Assembly (NCBI GenBank): GCA_003167255.1
Contig: PMTR01000140.1
Location: 80,967 to 119,125, forward strand
DNA: 38,159 nt
Reading direction: 5' to 3'
Source: Bryobacterales bacterium
GTDB lineage: Bacteria > Acidobacteriota > Terriglobia > Bryobacterales > Bryobacteraceae
In this document: piece by piece, positions 33,087 through 38,159 of the stretch
How positions within the stretch are numbered: position 1 is the stretch's first letter
Layout: every line of letters begins with the position of its first letter
Notes under the pieces: model-generated
What the model saw: the letters and a program-made list of their open reading frames with translations, nothing else
Told to the model about the DNA's origin: nothing
Database searches by the model: none
Made by a program: the position numbers and the translations under genes

Positions 33087-34457
33087 TCACCCCAGATCCA
33101 GGCCATTGAAGCGGCCCGTGGAATCGCCGAAGCGCTCCGTGCGGACGCCCATGCGGTCCATCATGGTCAGGAAGAGATTGCACATGGGGGTCTCGCGGCG
33201 CGCCACGATACGGCGCCCGGTCTTGAAGTAGTTGCCTCCGCGGCCCACCATTAGCGTGGGCAGATCCTCATGAAGGTGGGCGTTGCCGTCCGAGAGGCCC
33301 GCGCCGTAAACGATCATGCAGTTGTCGAGCAGGCTGCGGTCGCCTTCCTTCGCGGCCTTCATTTTTCCGACGAAGCCGGCGAACTGCTGCACGTGATACT
33401 CGTTGATCTTTCGCACCTTCTCCATCAGGTCCGGCTGGTTGCGGTGGTGCGTGAGCGGGTGATGGCCGTCGGAAATGCCCAGCTCCCGGTACGGACGCGA
33501 GGTGCCTTCGCGGGTCACAAGGAAGGTGACGATCCGCGTCAGGTCGGCCTGGAAGGCGATCGCGATCATGCTGGACATCAGACTGAAATGCTCGGCGAAA
33601 TCGGCGGGGATGCCGTACGGCTTGTCCATTTGCGGATCGATCTGCCGGTTGTCCGTCTCGGCACGCTGGATCTGGCGCTCGACTTCGCGGATGGCGGAGA
33701 GATACTCGTCGAGTTTGCGCCGGTCGGTAGGCCCAAGGTTCGATTCCAGCTTGCGGGTATCCTCGGTAATGAAGTCGAGGATGCTGCGCCGGTATTTCGA
33801 TTGGCGCGCACGTTCCGCCGCCGTCATAGGCTGGCCCGCGCCGAACAGCCGCTCAAACAGCGCGCGCGGGTCCAGAGTCGGAGGCAGGGGCTGCGTCCCG
33901 CTGCGCCAGGCGAGATTGTTGGTGTAGGCGCAGGAATAGCCGGAATCGCAGTCACCCGCTTGGCGGGCGTCATCCATGCCGAGTTCGAGTGAAGCGAAAC
34001 GCGTCTGGCCGCCGATTTCCTTGGCCACGATTTGATCGAACGAGACGCCGTTCTTGATCTCCACGAGCGACTTCTTAACTTGAATGCCGGTGAGATACGA
34101 TCCGGAGCAGCGCCCGTGGTCTCCCGCGCCATCGAGCAACGCCCGGCCGGTATTGTGCGTCAGGTTCCCGATCTGAAGGACGTCTTCTTTGAATGGCTCG
34201 AGCGCTCTTAAAGAGCGGGGCAACTCAGCCAACTTGCCCTCGTAGCCGGGGTTCCAGGCATCCATGATCATGCCATTGGGCAAATAAAAGAACGCCATGC
34301 GGACGGGAGGCGTTCCCGGAACCGAGCTGGCGGCAAATGCCGGAGTCATCGCGTCAAGGAAAGGGAGCGCGACGGCGGCGGTTCCTAAACCTCGTAGAAA
34401 CGTGCGCCTGGGCAGCGAGCTACCCTGGATGAATCCTGGCGCTTTGCGCGTAGTCAT
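33087..34457 (-). CDS. DUF1552 Tat-exported protein
   Basis: A 456-residue DUF1552 protein with a twin-arginine signal (SLPRRTFLRGLGTAAVALPFL, about 14-34). Further marks are MAFFYLPNGMIMDAWNP (about 54-70) and SDGHHPLTHH (about 318). DUF1552 proteins are found beside DUF1592-type cytochromes in planctomycetes and acidobacteria; function is unknown, though they resemble sulfatase-like or DUF1501 periplasmic proteins. The ATG at 34457 overlaps the upstream cytochrome stop (ATGA), so translation is coupled. The open frame to 34805 is a shadow. Confidence 0.9.
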   Translation of the reverse strand: MTTRKAPGFIQGSSLPRRTFLRGLGTAAVALPFLDAMTPAFAASSVPGTPPVRMAFFYLPNGMIMDAWNPGYEGKLAELPRSLRALEPFKEDVLQIGNLTHNTGRALLDGAGDHGRCSGSYLTGIQVKKSLVEIKNGVSFDQIVAKEIGGQTRFASLELGMDDARQAGDCDSGYSCAYTNNLAWRSGTQPLPPTLDPRALFERLFGAGQPMTAAERARQSKYRRSILDFITEDTRKLESNLGPTDRRKLDEYLSAIREVERQIQRAETDNRQIDPQMDKPYGIPADFAEHFSLMSSMIAIAFQADLTRIVTFLVTREGTSRPYRELGISDGHHPLTHHRNQPDLMEKVRKINEYHVQQFAGFVGKMKAAKEGDRSLLDNCMIVYGAGLSDGNAHLHEDLPTLMVGRGGNYFKTGRRIVARRETPMCNLFLTMMDRMGVRTERFGDSTGRFNGLDLG

Positions 34458-36829
34458 TTCCGGGATATCTCCTTCGATTTTTCGCTGTTCGCGTCTTTCT
34501 GGCCGGCGGCCAGCTCGCCGCGGCGCGATTGGAACGGCAGGCTCTGTACTGCCTCGTGGATCAAGGTCTGAAAGTGGTAGCCATCGGCGGCCAGCGCCTT
34601 GTTGATAAGGTCCAGAGCCCGTTTGTCGTAGGGTTCCATTCCGCGCCCGAGCGCGTAGGTCATGATCTTTTCGGTCAGGCAACGCGACACCTCGGGCATA
34701 CTGTGGACAAGCACCGCTCGCATTCCGGCCGCCGTCGAGAAGGACTGGCCGCCCGGTATCGTGCCGGCTGCGTCTATGGGAAATTTTCCATCTTGGGTCC
34801 GCCATTTGCCAATCGCGTCATAATTCTCGAGGCCGAATCCAAGCACGTCCATCTTGCCGTGGCAAGACGCGCAGACCGGGTCCGAACGGTGAGCTTCGAG
34901 CTGCTTCCGAAGGGACACATCGCTGCCGACCTTCGAATCGTCGAGAGGCGGAACGTCGGGCGGCGGCGGGGGTGGCGGGGCGCCCAGGAGATTGTTCAGG
35001 ATGTATTTGCCGCGGATGGTCGGCGAAGTGCGGTTCGGGTAGCTCGACACCGCCAGCACGCTGCCCTGCGTAAGAATGCCGCCACGCTGATCGGTAGCCA
35101 ACTCGACTTTGCGGAAGTCGGGGCCTTTCACGCCGTCGATGCCGTAGTACTTTGCCAGATGCTCGTTCAGGAACGTGTACTTCGCATCGATAAAGTCGGC
35201 AATCGGCCGGTTTTCGCTCAGGACGTATTGGAAGAACAGCGCCGTTTCAGTGCGCAACTCTTCCTTGATTTGCGGTGTCCACGCGGGGAATTTCTTCGGG
35301 TCCGGGTTGAGCGAGTCCAGATTACGAACCTCAAGCCACTGGCCCGCGAAATTGTCGGCGAAGGAGGCCGCTTTCTTATCCGTCATCATCCGCTTCACCT
35401 GCGCGTCCAGAACGGCTGGCTCGTGTAGTCTGTTGGTTGCGGCGAGGTTCAGCAATTCGTCGTCGGGCATCGAACTCCAAAGGAAATAGCTCAGCCTGGT
35501 GGCAAGTTCGACGTCGGACAGTAGGTGCGACTCGGGGTCCGCCGGGTTGGGATCGCGCTCGATCCGGAAGAGGAATTCGGGAGATACGAGCATGGCCTCA
35601 ATTGCGAGCTGGATGCCCTGCTCGGTGGATTGCCCCTCCCCTTTCGCCAGGGTCACGAACTTCATGAGTCCCGCCACTTCAGCCTTCGTCACAGGGCGGC
35701 GGAAGGCGTGATGCGCGAGGTTGGTCACGATCCTTTCGACGCAGGCCTGCCCGGTAGAGGGGTCGCAGATGAGGATTTTCTTCCGGCTTGCCTTCTCGAC
35801 TTTGGCCGCGAACGGGCCGATAAAAGAAATGGAGCCGATGAACTTGTTCTTTTTGTCGTCGTACGCGTCTTTGTCGCTGGTGATTTTGGCGGCGAACTCG
35901 TCATTCACGAAGGCGGCGCGGAAGACGTGATCGCCCTCGGGCAAAAAGACCCGCATCTCTCCATCCGAGAACGGATTGAAATAGACGAGTGTCGAGGGTT
36001 TGGTCTCGACGTCCATGGTGTTGAGAAGCTGGCCGTCCATGAAGAACGCCAACTGGACCGGTTTGGCATCGGGTCCGCGCTCGCCGGGAAAGCCGAAATG
36101 AATCGTATATTCCCCGTCGAAATCGATGCGCTGACTCCCTTCGACCGTGCTGTAGTCCAGGCGCCGGAGCGTCCTGGTCTGGAGGTCGCAGGTCACCGTG
36201 ATCGGCGTCTTCGGCAGCGGGTCCGCCCCCATGGCGCGCGATGAGATGGCTTCGGCAGCGTTGAGATACTTCTCCATCAGCACCGGAGAGACGGTCAGGA
36301 TTTCCGCAATGTTGTCGAAGCCGTAGCCGGAATCGTCGGTCGGGAAGTCCCTCTCGGCGCGGAAGTCGACGGCTAACAGATCCCGGATCGTGTTGCGGTA
36401 TTCGTTCCGGTTCAGGCGTTTCGCAGTGACGCGGCCAGGGTCCGGCGGGATTGCGGCGTCGGCCTTATCGAACTCCCCCTCGATAAACTTCACCAGCGCC
36501 GTCATCTGATCCTGGGGCGGGCGCGGGATGCCCTTGGGTGGCATATCGCCGGATTCGATCTTCCGGGTGATCTTCTCCCACGAAGCCCGGTCCCAAAAAA
36601 CTGTGGCGGGATCAAGATAGAGCAGCAGGTTGAGGTCCCCCGACATAACGGTTGCGTTATGACAGTTCGAGCAGACGTCCTTCAGAATTGGCTTGACCTT
36701 GGCTTCGAAGCCGGCAGCATCGACCACGGGCTTCGGCGCCACCGGCGTGGCGGGCACAGCCAGTATGTGGGCTGCGGTAAACAAAGCTGCGCACACCAGC
36801 GTTGGCGTGAGTCCAACTGAGTATCGCAA
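34454..36829 (-). CDS. DUF1587/1592/1588/1585 planctomycete-type cytochrome c protein
   Basis: A 791-residue exported protein. A first CxxCH haem motif is in DVCSNCHNATVMSG (about residue 54), then DUF1587 (RLNRNEYRNTIRDLLAVD), a carbohydrate-binding-like beta domain (about 215-350), DUF1595/1592 (HHAFRRPVTKAE; TRLSYFLWSSMPDDEL), DUF1588 (RGGILTQGSVLAVSSYPNRTSPTIRGKYILNNLLG, a poly-Pro run, then a second haem motif CASCHGKMDVLGFGLENYDAIGKWR) and DUF1585 at the end. Likely periplasmic redox or polysaccharide-related. A TTG at 36829 with SD AGGGGAG gives a signal peptide directly; a TTG at 36889 is the longer option. Confidence 0.88.
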   Translation of the reverse strand: MRYSVGLTPTLVCAALFTAAHILAVPATPVAPKPVVDAAGFEAKVKPILKDVCSNCHNATVMSGDLNLLLYLDPATVFWDRASWEKITRKIESGDMPPKGIPRPPQDQMTALVKFIEGEFDKADAAIPPDPGRVTAKRLNRNEYRNTIRDLLAVDFRAERDFPTDDSGYGFDNIAEILTVSPVLMEKYLNAAEAISSRAMGADPLPKTPITVTCDLQTRTLRRLDYSTVEGSQRIDFDGEYTIHFGFPGERGPDAKPVQLAFFMDGQLLNTMDVETKPSTLVYFNPFSDGEMRVFLPEGDHVFRAAFVNDEFAAKITSDKDAYDDKKNKFIGSISFIGPFAAKVEKASRKKILICDPSTGQACVERIVTNLAHHAFRRPVTKAEVAGLMKFVTLAKGEGQSTEQGIQLAIEAMLVSPEFLFRIERDPNPADPESHLLSDVELATRLSYFLWSSMPDDELLNLAATNRLHEPAVLDAQVKRMMTDKKAASFADNFAGQWLEVRNLDSLNPDPKKFPAWTPQIKEELRTETALFFQYVLSENRPIADFIDAKYTFLNEHLAKYYGIDGVKGPDFRKVELATDQRGGILTQGSVLAVSSYPNRTSPTIRGKYILNNLLGAPPPPPPPDVPPLDDSKVGSDVSLRKQLEAHRSDPVCASCHGKMDVLGFGLENYDAIGKWRTQDGKFPIDAAGTIPGGQSFSTAAGMRAVLVHSMPEVSRCLTEKIMTYALGRGMEPYDKRALDLINKALAADGYHFQTLIHEAVQSLPFQSRRGELAAGQKDANSEKSKEISRK

Positions 36830-37084
36830 TATCCGCTCCCCTCTGAGAATGGCTTGGGAGAGCACCTGGAAATCCTTGGCCCTCGCCAACCCTCAGGCAC
36901 TCCTCTAACGCTCTGCCAGCTTGGAAACAGCTTATCACAAGCATCAAAGCTCCGCGAACTCCTGGTTACACTGGGGTGCGCGACTTGGAAGTGGTGGGTT
37001 TGCGGATTCCAAGAGAATTCGCGGGGATCTTTGCGTAGCAGTACGCAAGGACGCTTCTCCAGCCCGTAGGGCGCAAGATATTAG

Positions 37085-37225
37085 CCCACGGCGTGAGCCG
37101 TGGGAATGGGGCGTGCAGGGAAGAGCCCCCGGAGGGGGCGGAAGATGGCGCCGCCGCAATCTTCCGCCCCGTTCCGGGGCTTCGTGAATCTCGCGCTTCA
37201 CCCACGGCTTGCGCCGTGGGCTATG
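37085..37225. repeat. Array of perfect hairpins in a 450-base intergenic gap
   Basis: In the gap 36830-37287 five hairpins follow one another: CCCACGGC/GCCGTGGG (37085-37104), GCCCCC/GGGGGC (37125-37139), GGGGCGGAAGA/TCTTCCGCCCC (37135-37170), GCCCC/GGGGC (37166-37180), and CCCACGGC/GCCGTGGG (37201-37220) followed by CTATG. Some are mutually exclusive. The right half has the same layout as 23150-23240. No gene is recognised here. Confidence 0.7.
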
Positions 37226-37287
37226 TTCTTCCGCTCTTACGAGCTTTGGTTAGCAAGCGATTTTGGATACGTTAGCGAACTTCTGAG

Positions 37288-37536
37288 GTGACCGGGAATC
37301 TTTGCCTTGGTTTGCCCTGGACGGGACCAAATGACTGGAACGTTGCTAGGAGATTCGGGCAGGCCATTGCGCCCTCATACGGTACACTGTTTGTATTCCA
37401 CGTGGTGTTCGGCCAGTTCATCGCGCTGGCTACTGTAAGCACGTCGCGTGGGATCGGCCTCTACATGAAGGCTTTCCCGAAAAGCCGGGCGGCGGCCGAA
37501 ACGATAACGAAGGGAATGGAACTGGAGCATGCATGA
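37288..37536 (+). CDS. Doubtful ORF upstream of AhpD-like gene
   Basis: An 82-residue frame from a GTG, with one hydrophobic stretch (SYGTLFVFHVVFGQFIALATV, about 30-50) and a polar tail. It ends two bases before the AhpD-like ATG at 37538, which would fit a coupled gene, but I recognise no family and the first half lies next to the hairpin repeat. It could be the decayed end of a membrane protein. Confidence 0.25.
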   Translation: MTGNLCLGLPWTGPNDWNVARRFGQAIAPSYGTLFVFHVVFGQFIALATVSTSRGIGLYMKAFPKSRAAAETITKGMELEHA

Positions 37537-37537
37537 A

Positions 37538-38134
37538 ATGGAGCCGATGTTTCTACCCGGAGTGGAGCGGAACGCCCAGCCCGGACCCTATCGCGACCTC
37601 ATCCAGATGATGCGCGCGAAAGGGGCGGAATACCCGCAGATCTGGCACATGTTCGCCTTCCTGCCCCAGGCCACGCAGCATCTGAGCCGCTTCACGGAGG
37701 AGATCATGCGCGGTCCGGCACCGCTGACGCCGGGCATTCGGGAGTTGATCGCGGCGTATACTTCGTATCGCAACGATTGCCCGTTTTGACTGAAATCCCA
37801 CGCCGCAGGTGCGGCGGAACTGTTGGGCGACGAGGCGTTGGTGTGGGCGGTTCTGCGCGACCTGGAGAGTTCGCCGCTTGACGAAAAGCACAAGGCGTTG
37901 TTCCGTTTTGTGGATAAGGTCAACCACGATTCGCCGCGTATTACGCCGGAAGACATGCAGCCGGCATACGCCGCGGGATGGACCGACGATGCGATTTACT
38001 TTGCCATTACGGTGTGCGCGCTGTTCAATTTCTACAATCGCTGGATCGATGCCAGCGGAGTGCACGCCATGTCCGGCGAGGCTCACCGCGAAGGCGGGAA
38101 GCGCATCGCCACGCAGGGATACGCGGGAAGCTGA
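37538..38134 (+). CDS. AhpD-like peroxidase-related protein, candidate selenoprotein (CxxU)
   Basis: A 198-residue carboxymuconolactone decarboxylase/AhpD-fold protein if the TGA at 37787-37789 is read as selenocysteine (residue 84 from this start). The active-site helix reads SYRNDCPF-U-LKSH: C-x-x-U followed by His four residues later, matching the family C-x-x-C-x-x-x-H, with Sec in place of the second, reactive Cys. The frame stays open and family-like after the TGA (AAGAAELLGDEALVWAVL, KALFRFVDKVNHD, WTDDAIYFAITVCALFNFYNRW). A SECIS-like stem-loop follows the TGA. AhpD-like CxxU selenoproteins are, to my knowledge, described in bacteria. The alternative is a nonsense mutation. The ATG at 37538 has a GGAG ten bases upstream; an ATG at 37529 would add three residues. 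Confidence 0.75.
37801..37816 (+). promoter_or_regulatory. Candidate bacterial SECIS hairpin in AhpD-like gene
   Basis: A perfect 6-bp stem CGCCGC / GCGGCG capped by AGGT, starting 11 bases after the TGA, so the apical loop begins 17 bases after it. The loop has G at its second position, and GCAGGT resembles the GCAGGUCUGC tip of the E. coli fdhF SECIS. It meets the general distance and loop rules for bacterial SECIS elements. Confidence 0.55.
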
Positions 38135-38159
38135 CCGGAGCGCCGGCCGAGTGGGGCGG

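Noticed and set aside
37085-37225. CRISPR array or riboswitch in the hairpin cluster
   Set aside because: No regular repeat-spacer units, and no known riboswitch core; it fits dispersed palindromic repeats.
37823-38134. Separate gene starting at 37823
   Set aside because: It is in the same frame as 37538-37789 and lacks its own ribosome site; it is the second part of the AhpD-like gene.

Overview
The window reads as a high-GC chromosome segment of an Acidobacteriota bacterium, most likely from the Solibacter/Bryobacter side of the phylum. This is inferred from a TIGR03435-type paralogous secreted protein, a DUF1592-type cytochrome with a DUF1552 Tat protein, many dispersed palindromic repeats and the general gene content. 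No rRNA, insertion sequence or CRISPR array was seen.

Layout. 0.1-5.0 kb (minus): a TIGR03435 protein, then a tightly spaced operon running TPM-domain protein, nucleotidyltransferase, LemA, aldehyde dehydrogenase, [2Fe-2S] ferredoxin. 5.1-6.6 kb (plus): tRNA-Gln, a DedA-rhodanese fusion with an in-frame TGA, and an MNT nucleotidyltransferase followed by the first codons of a lost HEPN partner. 6.7-9.2 kb (minus): an NRAMP-related transporter with a soluble PRC/MgtE_N/CBS protein. 9.4-12.4 kb (plus): a decaheme cytochrome and an outer-membrane barrel. 12.5-18.1 kb: a DUF4143 ATPase behind a large inverted repeat, thiE, and a tnaA-modB-modC-fmdE run. 18.2-23.1 kb: an accessory island with a YgiT-type zinc-finger protein, an N6-adenine methyltransferase overlapping an HNH nuclease, and a MazF toxin/antitoxin pair. 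23.3-29.4 kb (minus): alginate-lyase-family protein, YihY membrane protein, secreted propeller protein and S55-type peptidase. 29.5-30.8 kb: initiator tRNA, a small ORF and a RES/Xre toxin-antitoxin pair. 31.0-36.8 kb (minus): a four-gene overlapping operon (DUF1592 cytochrome, DUF1552 protein, nucleoside hydrolase, esterase). 37.0-38.1 kb: a hairpin-rich repeat and an AhpD-like gene with an in-frame TGA.

The most interesting signal is that two unrelated redox genes, 32 kb apart, are each interrupted once by TGA exactly where a Cys is expected: the CxC of a rhodanese active loop and the second Cys of an AhpD CxxC. In both, the reading frame stays open and family-like after the TGA. In both, a perfect stem-loop follows at the distance and with the loop G expected of a bacterial SECIS element. 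I therefore annotate both as candidate selenoproteins (DedA-rhodanese Sec272; AhpD-like Sec84 from the chosen start). Two independent nonsense mutations are a less economical explanation, but the selA/selB/selC/selD genes are not in this window, so the claim is testable rather than proven.

Other notable points are a split MgtE-like sensor next to an NRAMP with non-canonical metal motifs, a ModC with a degenerate ABC signature and missing H-loop His, a tryptophanase with a tyrosine phenol-lyase-like backbone, a compact methyltransferase/HNH pair, and dispersed hairpins with compensatory base changes.
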